Origin: Urechis unicinctus
Taxonomy: Eukaryota > Annelida > Polychaeta > Xenopneusta > Urechidae
Assembly (NCBI GenBank): GCA_034190875.2
Contig: CM067349.1
Span: 12,235,595 to 12,299,594, forward strand
DNA length: 64,000 nucleotides
Direction of reading: 5' to 3'
Numbering within the stretch: position 1 is the first letter of the stretch; each line of letters opens with the position of its first letter. The notes under the pieces were generated by a model. That model did not search any database. It was given only the letters and a program-made list of their open reading frames with translations, and had not been told where the DNA came from. This document shows, piece after piece, positions 45,800 through 59,137 of this stretch. A program made the position numbers and the translations under genes.

Positions 45800-47455
45800 T
45801 AATATACGATCATGAGTGGTTTATGCGGAATCCTTCCTGCACCATAATCTGGCCCCGTCACCCCCAGAGACTACCAGTAGACACGTTATTTTTCAGCACC
45901 AGCTATTAGTTTGGAAACATAATGCGCATTGGTTATGTCGTTTGAGTTACAAAAAAAAAACAAGGATCGACCGAGAATATTTTCTGACAACAATATGTTC
46001 TAGCCTCTCAGCAAAGTTGCCATATGTAGCGAAGGGATGATGAAAGTTGAGTCTCTATTTGTAATGCCAAGACGGCCTGAAATCCAACAAACATATAAGT
46101 TATCCACTTGAAACGTGTCCACCTCATTTACCATCAGCCACCTGCGCCTACCTCTACCCCGTGTGTCGCGTAATTTAGTCCTCTAGTGTAATCTGAATAT
46201 CTCAACTGATGGCTTTCAATTACCTGGATGGTAAAAGTATATTGATATCCGCTTTGATTGATTACGCACATCTGAATATTGTGAAATCTGGAAAGACGCA
46301 AATGCAAATATCTGCATATATAACTACACGCAGAATATAGATGAGATCAAAACGAATCCCATTTACATTGGAGTGTAGCGTCGGGGTTGAGTCCTAAGCG
46401 CAGTATCAGACCGATTGACCGGAATGAATCTTAGTTCATGGTACTAAGAACAATACGAACGCAATAGTTTATTGCTCATAATGCCATAACGTGGTATAAT
46501 GTACACATTTAAATACAGATTGACTCAACTTATGAAGTACCTCAGCAGTTGTACTTGGTCCACACGATTGCGAATCATATTGATAAAGCTACATTTAGCT
46601 ATGGCTATAATTGTAGAGAAATGTGTCTCCTTGTTGCCTGAGCTAATCGTAAATATGATTACTGGAGACAGTCGAGCTTCTGTGTGACCTCCAGCCATTA
46701 TTAGGTATTGTTTTCTGAAGAAGACGTTCCACAAGCTAATATCACATTAAATAATATTTTAAACTTCACGGCAACAGATTCGAATCAAACACAACAAAAT
46801 GGTTCACTGAAATTGAATCACGGAAATATGCTAACCCATTTTTTTATAAATATGGTAAGAGTACGCTGTTGACAATGTTTGGAGCAGCAAACACAAGACC
46901 AATAGTGCACAGTCCGTTGAGTTATAACATTTAAATTTCACCCAAATAATGCCTTTCCCTGGTCAAAAGTATTTATCCTTATGCAGAGAGTATCTTCAGT
47001 CGGCAAGGGTTACGAAGGCCTCAGCCTTATCACGCATCAATGCACCTATCCTTGACCCATCCATCCTTGACTGTTCCGACTTATCTGCACCCAGGTGCGA
47101 ACGGTAACTTAACGTCACTGATGATTTATTTGCTCAGCATACACGAGGTACGGGAATGGCCAGGTGCACTATTTGGTATGCAGAGACTCCATTTACCGAC
47201 ATATGGCGGTCCATCATTGACGTTATTCTGTTGTTACAGATCAAGTCAAAGTTTGTAGGGAAAGCATACGCTGCATTAAATGTCCAATACCCTATATGTT
47301 TCAGAGGAAATTCCAACCGAATCTATTAACAATAATTACTTCGTGTCAGCTATTTATTCAAAGCGTGGATTATCATTCATTTATCTCAGACGGCGCCGCT
47401 TAAACGTTAGATCACCTATGAGGCGATTAGCTGCATCTATTTTGGTTGTTGCGCG
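45800..47455 (+). repeat. Duplication block B, copy 2
   Basis: Closest relative of copy 1; the 25-bp identical word lies at 46113-46137, offset 9432. The offset at 'tccatttaccgacat' (47188) is 9366, so indels between the copies are small. Offset to copy 3 is about 7.4 kb. Confidence 0.88.
46525..46734 (-). other. Conserved minus-strand frame in block B copy 2
   Basis: A 69-codon frame reading GGHTEARLSPVII, then ISSGNKETHFSTIIAIAK and SFINMI. It aligns without gaps to the frame at 37223-37395 in copy 1. Product unknown; it may be a transposon-protein remnant. Copy 3 has lost it. Confidence 0.3.
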
Positions 47456-48609
47456 TACATGGTCTGTTGTTGTCATTTACAGCCTCTATCGTATCGATTA
47501 GATGTCGATGACGTCACTAACGAATCGGAACACATTTACGTTATCTTTGAAGATAATGCGTGTTAAAACCGTGTCGCTCCCAGAAGAGGTTTAATATGAC
47601 GCTATTGTGCTGAGGATGTATTACCACTTGAAACGGGCCATGTGCTATCATCGCCGCGGCATCGTCTGCCACTGTTAGTTCTCCTATTGGCAGCCGTTTC
47701 GCCGACCTGCATTTGTCGAGCATCAATATCTTGATTACCCATAATACGCCAATGGATATTGTTTTATATGGTATTTGCATATTATATAAAATGGTATCAG
47801 AAAAGCCCAGGCCTAAATATATGCAGAATCTTTTTAAATTCTACCATCTATCACAATCAATTTTAATTTCTTACCTGCACTTTTTGTGAAGATACTTGAT
47901 CAAAAAATTAATTGGCGAAACTAGACCTCTGTGCAAATTGAAATTAACTAATCCAATCCTCTGTTGTTGAAGCTCGTGATTACATTTGATATCGCTCAGA
48001 CCATCCTAACCAGTCGATAGACAAGGATGCTGCGCATTCAATTTTCTTTTGTATTTGACTGTAGTCTATTCATTCCGTCGGCATACATGAGTACATGCTT
48101 TTGTAACCTGCCGCTTTTGTGATTTCAGCAAAGTGTCATTGTGTTTCTCAGATACTGTTCGAATCGTGGAAAGATGTCACCATTTGTCGCCAAACTATCA
48201 GCCGTATATTGCGCGACTATACTCACTGATATGCACTGCTACAGACACATAGCGTTCCACTTTTGCCAAACCGTGCTGATTGTTGGCCTGTATGTTGCCA
48301 AATTCGCAGCTCTACGGTTGAACCAAAATAAGCCCGCATGACTCCTGTATCTCCGCATTTACATTTGCACGACCTAATTAATCTGAGAGTAAATTGTCCT
48401 AGAGTTGGTACCATGTTTAATCGAGATTTTGAAATATAGACGTTTTTATAATCAAGTGTGCTACTGAGCATCTATTGAAAATGAGTTCAATTCTGAGTAG
48501 AACGCTGATGATAAACTAATCTATGATGTCTTTATTGAGAGTAATGTTTAGATATATTTAGAGCGAAATCTAGTCAAAATTCTTACACAATTTTTATCGA
48601 AAGCCGAAC
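47456..48609. other. Noncoding stretch between B and F copies
   Basis: The equivalent interval in the first unit (38066-40084) is longer and holds block E copy 2. E is not recognisable here, so it was probably deleted in this unit. Frames of 66-82 codons show no known motif. Confidence 0.5.
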
Positions 48610-50280
48610 CAATTGTCAGTGTGGGCTTGTGATGCAGTGCTACATATTTGACTGAAATGAAGGTAGATATGTCTGTCTGTTGCGTTTATAACTAATTCAC
48701 GAGTTGAATTCAGTAAGCGATCTTACAAGTACATCCATCAAAGACACATTCCATAGGTAAATCTGCTCACGGCCAATTGTAATTGTCGATTGGTACTTAT
48801 CATTTATTTGTTCAACGCCCACGAGCTACGGGAATCGACCAGATGCATGGCTCCTATCTACCGACGTAGTTCAATCCGATGTAGGCGAGAGGCTGCTGAT
48901 ATTTACCAGGCAAACATTTGCGCCGAAAACACACCGAGCATTACAGGTGTACTGCCCTAACATTCTCATTCAGTTCTCTATTGACTCAAATGTCTTTAAC
49001 ATAGTTAATTTACAGTGAATCCATGAATATTTGGGTTTATTTTCCATAGGTATTTTCCAACAATTTAATTCGACAAGGGTTCAAAGACCCATGCAAATTC
49101 TCGTGAATAACTAGTATTCACATAAGTGATCCTATAACATTGTTTGTATAAAGTATATATATTGACACGATACCTGTTCAGGTACCTATATTGTTGTGCA
49201 TTTAAATTCCAAGGTTTTGGTTTTTAGAAGTTTGAAATGAACTCTTATGAGTGATGTATTCAATTATCATCACGACCATGGCAGTTTCTTAAGCAGAATA
49301 TTTACGGGGCACTGATTAGAGAAATTACTGACAACCTCTCAGTGCACGTTACAAACTAGTTACATACGATTAATCCGCAGCCCATTCGTTTATTTTCCTT
49401 TCGGTTTAAAGCTTTTTACCTATACATTGCATGATTATATGACTACGATGCCGTTTGATTATATGTAATTTGATAAATAAAGATAATAGATAATTGATAT
49501 GGCACGTTGGACGTGAACGTTAATCATTTTTTGACGCTCATGGGATAAAGAATAGCAACTACCAGCGTTGCAGTGCATGTCCCATCCCTTTGATTTATAC
49601 AAAAAGAATATGTAAATGATTCACCTTTCAAATTGATCATTATTATGGAAAATATATATATTTCATGAACGACGATATGCCCTTGATCCCGCAGCCCCAA
49701 TCTCTGTCCGTCAAAAGCCCACATAGAAGTTACCTAACTGAATGCGTAGACGAAAAAGCGGATGCTGGTATTACGTCCGAGAGAAATATGTGACGCACGA
49801 CGCGTGCGGAATGTCAATCACCAAGCACTCAGATGCTATATTGTGAACTGGACGATTATCTGACTACCAAATGCGCTAACAGGTCCAGGATGGTTACGAT
49901 TCAACACATGTCATGAGCTTTGGCCACTGCCGTTGTCTGCCGTTGTTACCTCATTGGTAACCACCCTATTCTACAATCAGTACCCGAAGAAGTTCCCGCT
50001 TCTTGCAGATATATAACGCGCTCTTACATCACTTATAATGCAGCTGAGGCATTGTTAGTTTGTATCAAATATATCGCATGTAATTTAATCCTGAACGAGC
50101 TATTTGACATCACAAACTAAACCATCCAAAATCGCCTTTGATGCGCATCTAGGTAAAGATGCGGAGGGAAATAAATCCTTATACAAGCAAATATAGCGAC
50201 ATTAATGAAAGTGGTCAACAACTTGTTTGTATGGCTGCTTAAGTTTATACAGGCATGTATGAGCTAACAATATACATGAG
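48610..50280 (+). repeat. Duplication block F, copy 2
   Basis: Partner of 40085-41515. It has a short insertion around 48841-48895 ('ccagatgcatgg...') absent from copy 1. It lacks the 'cgcatctgcacgtgttatt' stretch of copy 1 and has no long TA tract at 49652-49660. It also lacks about 110 bp near its right end relative to copy 1. Confidence 0.92.
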
Positions 50281-52180
50281 TCACTATTTGACCTGCATTC
50301 GAATACTGGATCATTTAATTTTATTCAATATTTTATTGAGTAATACTTGAAGCAGATGTCCGACAGTCGCCTCGATGTTCTGAAGGTTTAGATCAATGTC
50401 GAACTTTGCAACCTTTTCCATAATAAAGCAAATTTAGCTGATACATATTTGTCATCATATTTTCCAACTAATCACGACATAGCTGGCTGATGATAGGGTT
50501 CAACACATTGCTTCTCCGATCGCGTGTATTGAAGTTATGTACATCATTGCATGTATAGAAGAGTGTGTAATATATGTGGTGGCATACTCTTAGAGACTAT
50601 ACCATAATTTGTACTATGACCACCATACGCCAGAAGGCAACACTAATTATGTGCAATATCATGGTGAAAATAATAAAGAATAATACAAGGTTTTATTTCC
50701 GTGCCAGTTCCATGAATATTAGTGGTCATGAACTTTAGCCTCAACCTATGCTGCAGTTGTCGCCACATTTTAATATCGTTTGTGTGACACTGCTGTGTCA
50801 ATTTTTGTATCAGTATCAAGAACGAATTCGGTACCTGCAGCAAGTCCAGTAGATGCATATCATTTTGAACTAGATGAAGTTAATTGATTTCTCGTTTAAA
50901 ATAAAAATTCAAATTCATATTTCATGAATCAGTTAATCATGCAAACATACAGCTGTTGAAAGTGCCCAAGCTGCACGCTTTCTAAGGCTGTCCGTTACCC
51001 TTTCGCCTCTAATTAATTAATGGGAAAGAAGCTTAGATTTATTTTATAGCACGTTGGATATGCATACGACCTTGCCAAAGTGCCTCGGTCAACCTAGGTA
51101 ATTGATACATTTATCATTTAATGCTAATAAACGGCTCTGCGTTTGTTTATCTCACTCTTTTACAAACGCATGCAAATAAGAAAAGCTGTAATGAGGTCCA
51201 TGAGGACATTCTTTCTGTCTATGTCATCTCAAACGGATTCATATGTGTATGCTTATGAGAGATCGTACACATTGTTTGATTGGAGGTGAGATTTTGGTGT
51301 GAGTTGCGTCAACGTCCACTTGTCTTGTACTTTAAAAGCTGGTATTGATCTTATTGGAGAAGCAATTATACTGATTCAATCGACAACATGAGTTATTCGA
51401 AATGTCGATGAATGTCACTGGAAGCAGATACACCTGGTCAATCGTGCAGTTATTGCGTTTGTTCGTGAGCAACATGCAGCGCTCATATTTAGCATTTATA
51501 CAATAGTACAGGATAACCCGGAGAGGAAAGATAGCTCTTGGATGAAGTTCATGCTGATAGTAACTCGGAATAAGCTTCCTTTCAGACAAACATTTTACTT
51601 ACTTATATATGTACCACATTCTATTTTCTACTGACAGCATCCGAAACACATAAGCAAAATAATTGCGATGACAATACAAAATTGATTAATTGATTGAATG
51701 AGGCCCTTTATTAGTTGACGAAGTATGACATTAATGGGTGGGGATGTTGCTTCCAACTGTTTTGCATTGGTTATCCCTTATTAATGCATAAAAGATGCGT
51801 ATGCAATCAAGGGCCCGAATTAATTGCAGAGCATTTTCTGTGTCAATCTTCAACTGGGATTATTATCAAGCAGAAAAACACTTTCCTTTGCTAAATAAGC
51901 TTTGCAACACCATCTAGGTCAGTTGATATGGAATTGGCGGTTCAATAACAATAAAGCCATTGTGCTTAACGGATGCATGCGAATGAAATACCGACAAAAT
52001 TCTGGCAGCTTGATCTAAAAGCGCATATCAGATAACATATCCTGTCGATTTACCGATGCTTATATCTTTCCAACACTTAAGGGGTATACTTCTGTAGGCC
52101 ATTTATGGTGATTCCGAAGCGTTACTCCATATGATTAAACGCGCGATCAGGTAATGCGAAAGAGAGCTATCACTTGCAGG
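50281..52180. other. Noncoding stretch
   Basis: Minus-strand frames of 71 and 85 codons (50643-50858, 51332-51589) have no known motif. I see no clear repeats. Confidence 0.5.
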
Positions 52181-52238
52181 CACTTACCACGTTTAACTGT
52201 AAATGTTTGGACGCAATATGGAGCAAGCAGCCGTCAAC
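52181..52238 (+). repeat. Short duplicate J, copy 2
   Basis: Partner of 44710-44765. It directly abuts the TA island that follows, as the G repeat does at 18.4 kb. Confidence 0.6.
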
Positions 52239-52251
52239 TATTTTGGTTAAA

Positions 52252-52677
<426 letters not shown>

Positions 52678-52757
52678 GAATACTCTACAGTTAAAGGCAT
52701 TGTAGCGGCTCGTATTACTAGTACAGCTCGTACGTTAAGGTCTGCGTGATAATGCAT

Positions 52758-54862
52758 CGTACAAACCGACGCACTGTCGGAGCAAAATGCAGTCATATAG
52801 TTATTTCATTGATCGATCTACAGACAGCCGCTGGTCTCTAACACTCGGGAAACACACAGAAGGCACAGTGTGGTAAAAAGGTAACGAACAGTGTAGCAAA
52901 TGATCCAACCGCTGTGTTAGCATTCTCATTGCACGTTAGTAAGTCCAATGGAAAGACGTAAGATACAGCATTCAGTGGATCAAGTTGCGTAGCATTGTAC
53001 TAGCAGTTACACCACGAATGCATGCTTGCCTTTGTCTCGGAGCTGATTTCCAACAACGGACGGATTTACCGTATTGCTTGTTGACGAACAGAAAAAGGCA
53101 CTCCCCTTATTCCCCACACCGCCTCAAAACCCTGTCACCCCTCAGAGTGCACGGGTGTCCCGTGCGTTGTCGCTTCTACGCTATAACCACGGCCCGTCAT
53201 CTCCAATAACTAGCATAGATTACCATATTCCAATATAACATGCAGTAGGCATGTAGTTGGCAGCACTTACTAGCCAACAGTAGTTTACAAACAAATTTTG
53301 CATTGCCACTTTCGTTTGATATACGCGAACGAAAACAAGTTTGGACGGAGCATATTTCGTGCCAACCAAAACTAGTGTTTCAGCAATGATTTATGATCCA
53401 GCGACGGAATGATGCAAACTGAGTCTTCCATTTGTACTGCCCAGACGTCCTGAAAATCCAGTAAACAGAATTGCCATCCACTAATATACGTGTCAACTTC
53501 AATCACCATCAGCCACCTGCGCCCTACCATACACAGTGCGTCGCTTAATCTACTACCGGCTTTGATTTGTCTGGGTGGTAAGCATGATATTGATATCCGC
53601 GTTTATATGTGATATACATTCGGATATGGTTGAAATGAGAAAAACGCAAATAATATAAATAAAATCAATCGAAATATTACATATAAAATAAATCGAATAC
53701 TACAGATGGAGTATATTTGATATCAAAGAGAATCACATGTTCTTGTTAAAGTATCGTGCCTGGTGAATGTCTCACGTCGATAGCGAGTCCCATTCACGTC
53801 TGCCAGCATGATGTAGTAAGCGCTGTAGCATACCAATTGGCTTGTAAAAATCTAAGTACATTGAGCATGTCAATACGAGAGCGGGCTAAAGGCAATGGAA
53901 ACGTAATGATGAAAACAGCGAATATATCCAAGTTAGATGTGTATTCATGTTGCGCATGTATGGATTACTATATGATTTAGAATGCAAATATGTCTAGTAA
54001 GGTATATACATAGAGGTGGTATACTCAAACAATGACGCATCTCAGTAGTTGCATTTGGTTCAAACGAAAATGTATCCTCTTGATAAAGCCAAATGATTGA
54101 GTCATGGCAATAATCTCAATTATGATAACTGCCTTCAACAAATATTATGAGTAAAGGCATTGCTATCCAGGGTAGGGCTCATTTAGGGATAAACAGGCGT
54201 TCCATACCCGAATCTCAAATCAAATTAGGTTGAAAACTGCGAGACAAGGAATTCGAATCAAACCCAACAAAATTGTTGACTTAAGTTGATACGTAGAAAG
54301 ATGTTTACCCATTTTGATACAAATAGATAGATTGTATTGTTGATAGTGTTCGTCGCAGCAACCGAAGTACGATTGTTAACTGTCTAGTAGTTATCTTTAT
54401 CCTTTCACTCAATTATTGCCTTTTCCCGGTCAAAAATTACTATCCTCGTATGGAACGTCTTCTTAGTGAGTAATGGTTACGAAGGGCTCAACCCGATCAA
54501 TGCACCCATCGTTTGAACCATTGTCTTGATGTATCTGCCCCAAACTTCACTGATGATATTTGTGCTCAGCATATACGAGGTGCGGGAACTGGTCAGGTGT
54601 CCTATATGACATGCAGAGGACATATGGCGGTCCATCAGTGGCATTTTGCTGTTTATTGATCAAGTCAACGTTTGCACGGAAAGCAACCGCGGCACTAGAG
54701 GCCCGATACCCAATTTGTTTTATATGAAAGCATTGCAAAATCAATAGACTATAATTACCTTGCGGCAGCTGTTAATTCAGAGAGTGGATTATCATTTCTT
54801 GATCTCAATGGCGAGGCTTTTACGTTAGGTCAACTATGAGACGATAAGCTGCATTGATTTGC
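52758..54862 (+). repeat. Duplication block B, copy 3
   Basis: More diverged copy. Anchors are 'cgtacaa.c..cgca.tgtcggag' (52759), 'cccctcagagtgcacg' (53139), 'acgtgtcaacttcaatcaccatcag' (53488-53512, split by substitutions relative to copies 1 and 2), 'catatggcggtccatca' (54620) and 'gtggattatcatt' near the end. It includes segments absent or changed in the other two copies. Confidence 0.8.
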
Positions 54863-56904
54863 ATCTCCATTATCCGCTGCCATTTTCTTTGAAGCCTTAT
54901 GTTTAACTTTATATGGTGGTAGTTACACGTCACCTTCCCTCAGCGAACAAGTGGATGAAACTTCTACATCTGTATAAGCCGCAATGCAGCAATATTCGAA
55001 ACATTTAGCTCCAACAGCTTTGTTACAACTGAAAGAATGCATACAAATTTTCTGCGTTGCCCTGATGAATATTTATAACGTTGTACATCTGAAGATGAAG
55101 ATTTTAAGGCAGTGGCTATTCGCGCATGCGTACGTGTGTATAGATCTCTGAGTAACGGTGAGTGCAGATTATCGATGAATAAGGGGTAGGCGCAGGGAGA
55201 GGGGGGTGGGGAGTGCTTTGTATGATATGTGGACGGTCAATGATTATTGATGTAATAACGAGTTGGATAAATGGTGAAATAGCACATACCCTGTGGCCTG
55301 TAAGATATCATGACGTCATGCACCCTGCACGGATAAGAGAGAATCAAAGCCAATTAAAATCTTTCTTTGTGCAAGTCCATGAGTAAATTTAGTTTTAGCT
55401 GGTTTAGACCACCAGAGTAAGCAATCCACCAATTAGCTATGTACTCGAATGCAGTCTATTTGGTTGGTAGGCGTACATAAGTGTCTATTCTTGTGTATGT
55501 TTTGCATTACCTATACAAGTTTTAAAATCGAAGTCAAATTAGCACATTTCTGGATGTCAGTTAAGCATCATGATTATCTTTATATATTGTTGCTGTTACT
55601 AAGAAGACTGTTATGAACATGTTGATGGTGATTATAGTGGCTGCGATGAGGAATCGGATCAAGATCGTCATGATTATGATGCTGACGATAAAGAATGAAG
55701 AAACCCAGATATCTGACCCCATGCAGCATGTTATGACACCAAATTAATTAAGCAAACCCAACACGCTTTCGTATAAATCCATGATTACATTTGGTTTCAA
55801 GTGGCTAACACCATTGAAACCAGCCTATTTACTTGACGTGTGCACATTGAACGTGCGTGCATACACAAGTATATGTTTTTGGAAGCACAACACAATATCA
55901 TTTCAAAACCTATACAAATGAAGCCTGTTATCTTTAACATCCTGCGATATTGCTCCTCAACAAAGTATTGTTCCGGATTTAGCGACGCTAACAAATCACC
56001 TTCGTGTACCTCATATCAAAAGATGTTAGAACATCTGCCTCGCACGTTCTACGTTGATAATTAAGACAAGTAAATGGATGATGTCCATGCAACCAGCAAT
56101 GTATATTGCGCGGCTGAGTGTTTTATACTACGTTCGAATGACATAATGTTGTATAACTGTTCAACCCTGCTGATTGTTTGTCTGTTTTTTGACGTAATCG
56201 CACACTTATGTGCTTGAAGGCCACATCATCAAGGTTGAGCCATTGTACAACTAGCAGCATTTGAACGATTGGCACCACCTGCTCAATGTACTTATGATTC
56301 CACCTAGAGCTGGCATCATGTTTAATTGAAATGTTTAAACGTATTTGTCAGCATTGGAGATTATCATCTGGTCAAAAGTACATGATGCTAGGTGTAGGTA
56401 AGTAGGCCGATTACATCATTTAACGATTCAGTCCGACCAGTGTAATTTGAATCGGGATTCATCCGTGGGATTGAAAGACACTACACCAATCTCATCAGAC
56501 GATCTGCTATATTGCACGACTTGTATGATTGCTACTGTGGAGAGCACCAACAATGGATATTCTTGATTGCATCACGTTCGATGCGTGGATATTGAATAAT
56601 ATCATAAAGCCTAGTCGATTTGCTCTTCAATTCGATCGTTTTTAGATCAGCGACGCAGTCTTTGTGATACGCATTGAGTAGCTAGTCTATATTACGATGA
56701 ATATTACCAATCGACATTAGCATAGGTCAAAACGACATTAACTGGTAATAACCTAAAACTTCTTTGCTCCATAACAGCATCATTGGGCGTGGAACTCTTT
56801 CACGATCTTCAAAGCACTAGTAATAAGACTACCATTAGTTGACTTTCTCAAGTATTACAATTGCAACCTGAAATAATATAGAGTCACATATGTATTCAAC
56901 TGCG
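54863..56904. other. Noncoding stretch
   Basis: An impure GAT-rich patch lies at about 55620-55690. Words at 56307-56420 match the post-B interval of the other units (38485 and 48397). No gene is recognised; frames of 65-74 codons have no known motif. Confidence 0.5.
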
Positions 56905-56985
56905 AGCAATGATATGCCACCTTTACTTTGGATGAGACTACGAGAATGACCACATTTTACCTTTGCCAGTGATTGAGTCCATGTC
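56905..56985 (+). repeat. Duplication block E fragment, copy 3
   Basis: The words 'gagcaatga', 'tttacttt.gatgaga' and 'ttgccagtgat' follow the order seen at 29943-30012. This places E after B in the third unit as well. Confidence 0.6.
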
Positions 56986-57550
56986 ACTTACGTCAAGACA
57001 AGTACTTAGAGTTATATGGGTTCCGGAATCCCATGACCCTCCCCATTCAAAACACACCCTTTCATTCACGTGCATATATCAGTGCATTTGGAAAGTAGCA
57101 GCACAACCAGCCCCGTATTTCATGTTTTTGGTCCAACTGATTTATAGAATTATGAATCTGCCCCTCACTTTGGAACCATGTCTTAATCCAATCCGACGAA
57201 CATGCATAGTCAGCACGAATAATATAATCCATACGAAACCCATAGCCGGATTTATTCGGTCCGATGTCCCTGAAATGTTTAGACACGAATGGCATATTGC
57301 GTCTCTAGTTACCCTATGTCACTATAAATGTCACCGGATGATAAGCAAGACTCTATCTTTGTTTTCAATTAACACTGACATCCCCGTCCTCAAGTTATCT
57401 AGGAATCGGGTGTGTTGTATATTCTTGTTGTTGGCTCAACATTTTGATGCTTGGGATTTAGTCATTGATTTGTTAGGACAACCACATCGATTCCAATCTT
57501 GTTTAGATGATATTCGACGTTCTACTGATATACTATTGATACTCCCATGA
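56963..57550 (+). other. Longest open frame in the window (195 codons), unrecognised
   Basis: This is the longest uninterrupted frame not made of simple repeat. Its translation shows no domain, signal peptide or motif that I recognise. The first ATG lies inside the block E repeat, so the start is probably accidental. No splice-site or promoter context can be supported. In AT-rich noncoding DNA of this length a frame this long is uncommon but not impossible. It could be an exon of an unknown gene, a transposon remnant, or chance. Confidence 0.15.
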
Positions 57551-57735
57551 CATCGTTTCATCGTGATGTAGTTGGATTATAAAAACGTGCATTCCGTTGA
57601 TGTTACGTGTCGGTAAAACACATCTTAATGGGATATGTATGTATCAATGTCACTCATTGCAGAAGTAATATGAGAAACCCTTACGTTTTAAATGCATATA
57701 GCTAATGCCTAGCACCCGTAACCTGGTATTCCATA
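57551..57735. other. Short noncoding gap
   Basis: Nothing recognised. Confidence 0.5.
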
Positions 57736-57812
57736 GCCTATCCATACAGCCTTGTGATCCAACGCCTATCCATACAGCCTTGTATTTCACGGCCTATTTT
57801 TGTAGCCACATG
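57736..57812 (+). repeat. Minisatellite, ~2.7 copies of a 28-bp unit
   Basis: Units start at 57736, 57764 and 57792 with 'gcctat'. The first two share 20 consecutive bases ('gcctatccatacagccttgt'); the third is diverged ('gcctatttttgtagcc'). Confidence 0.85.
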
Positions 57813-58265
57813 TTGATTTAATAGCGTCATCTAGCCAAAAATATATATCACATCTTCTCTGATTAATGCACATGGTCAGGGAATGTCCAGTAGGATGCCG
57901 AGAACGACAATATTGATTTGGACTGGCACATGTAATGCTTCCCCCCCCTTATTAGGGCTTATTGCGATTGGTAATACTGATGCAATACACATGCGATAAA
58001 TGATCATTATGAAGCTACTAGCTTCAATTACGGGTCCTAGCTTACTGATAAATTAACGCTGAGACTAGCAACGGCATTATGATAAGATTATTGCTCATCC
58101 CTTCCATGCTAAATGCAAATAACCTAACCTATGGACGACATAAGCATTGGATACATGCATCTGCGTTAATAACCTAAATATTTTGAAATGCATGTTGAAT
58201 GTCCATTAGGATGCCGATTCGCTAAAAAGGCCGATCGGATCATACCAGCAGCTTTTGGGACTTTA
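57813..58265. other. Noncoding stretch downstream (3') of the antisense LINE
   Basis: Two words at 57881-57905 and 58197-58219 resemble the LINE segment at 58557-58576 that encodes LGIL on the minus strand. They may be further tiny fragments of LINE 3' coding sequence. A poly-C run lies at about 57942-57949. Confidence 0.4.
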
Positions 58266-58641
58266 ACAAGCCTGTTTCAATTTAAGGGTACACTTTGTGA
58301 TTACAAACTTATAACTTACTGGGTCTGTATCAGCATTATACTTCAGAGTCGTCACCATACGTTGCAATTTGAATAATGGTTGAATATGGAAATCCCACGC
58401 AAAGACAATATAATTAAATTGAGAAACAGGTAATGATTTGTGTAAAGTAATTAATATATGTTGAGGCTAATCATACTAAGCGTATTGAGAATCCCAGTTG
58501 TTTTTTCGAAATTGCATTTGAGAGTTTTTGAATTAGAGGTTCAAATGTCAATTTATTGTTTATTAGAATGCCGAGAATACAAAAGCAATCTGTTGTTTGT
58601 GATGGAAATACTCCAAATTTTAATACAAAGTTGTGCGGGAT
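58266..58641 (-). pseudogene. LINE post-palm and C-terminal remnant
   Basis: 56 codons (58474-58641) carry CILGILINNKLTFEPLIQKL and SNAISK, equivalent to the 'LG..ID..L.W..HI' segment after the YADD box. One frame over, 58266-58470 carries SLNILITLHKSL, FNYIVFAWDF and PLFKLQ, then TLKYNADTDP, matching the C-terminal 'LY.SL..P.F.Y....WG' region, and ends at TAA 58263-58265. Confidence 0.88.
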
Positions 58642-58681
58642 TTAATTTGAATATTTTTTGAATTACTAGTTCGTTCCTTAT

Positions 58682-58881
58682 TTATTGAGCTCTAAAGATA
58701 TATTGCATATCATGAAATAGGTTATTGTCATTAAAGTAATGATAACTTTGTTTATAGATAATCTTTTCATATAGTTTAAATAGAGATGGTAGTAATGAGG
58801 TTGGTTGGTATGGTCACCAGATTATAGATCTGAGCTATTTTTAATTTGTTTTGGAAAAATACCTGTTTTGAGTGATTGGTT
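58682..58881 (-). pseudogene. LINE RT finger/palm entry remnant
   Basis: Two open pieces: NQSLKTGIFPKQIKNS (58834-58881) and a 41-codon piece (58685-58807) with TSLLPSLFKLYEKIIYKQ, YFNDNNLFHDMQY and FRA, ending in TAA. In intact relatives these read N.SL.TG.FP, then NYRPISLLP...K..EK and Q.GFR. The catalytic aspartate pair should lie 100 or so residues later but is deleted. Confidence 0.92.
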
Positions 58882-58912
58882 TATAATTATACAATTATGG
58901 CCACAAAGGTTT

Positions 58913-59137
58913 CTACCTTTTGAGGAATCTTGTTGATATGCCATATACACCAGTGCTAGATTTGGAGGTTAATGTATATATGGAGACAGCAACAGTATCT
59001 TCACGAATGGAGCGAAAATAAAAGACAAGCATTAGTGACCGCGACAATTCTGGATATGATGTGTTTGTGAGGACCCTCATTCTATTGGCTAAATTGGGAT
59101 CAGTGTCTTCAAAGTGTATGTCACACAGTTGTGCCAT
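58913..59137 (-). pseudogene. LINE RT finger remnant
   Basis: 74 codons: HFEDTDPNLANR matches the 'IGPNLA' box, and LTSKSSTGVYGISTRFLK matches the 'SSTG.DGI..R.LK' box that opens the reverse-transcriptase fingers. A stop follows at once; the frame should continue toward NQSLKTGIFP. Confidence 0.9.

Noticed and set aside
58188..58661. Plus-strand frames 58188-58376 and 58458-58661
   Set aside because: They are antisense shadows of the minus-strand LINE relic.
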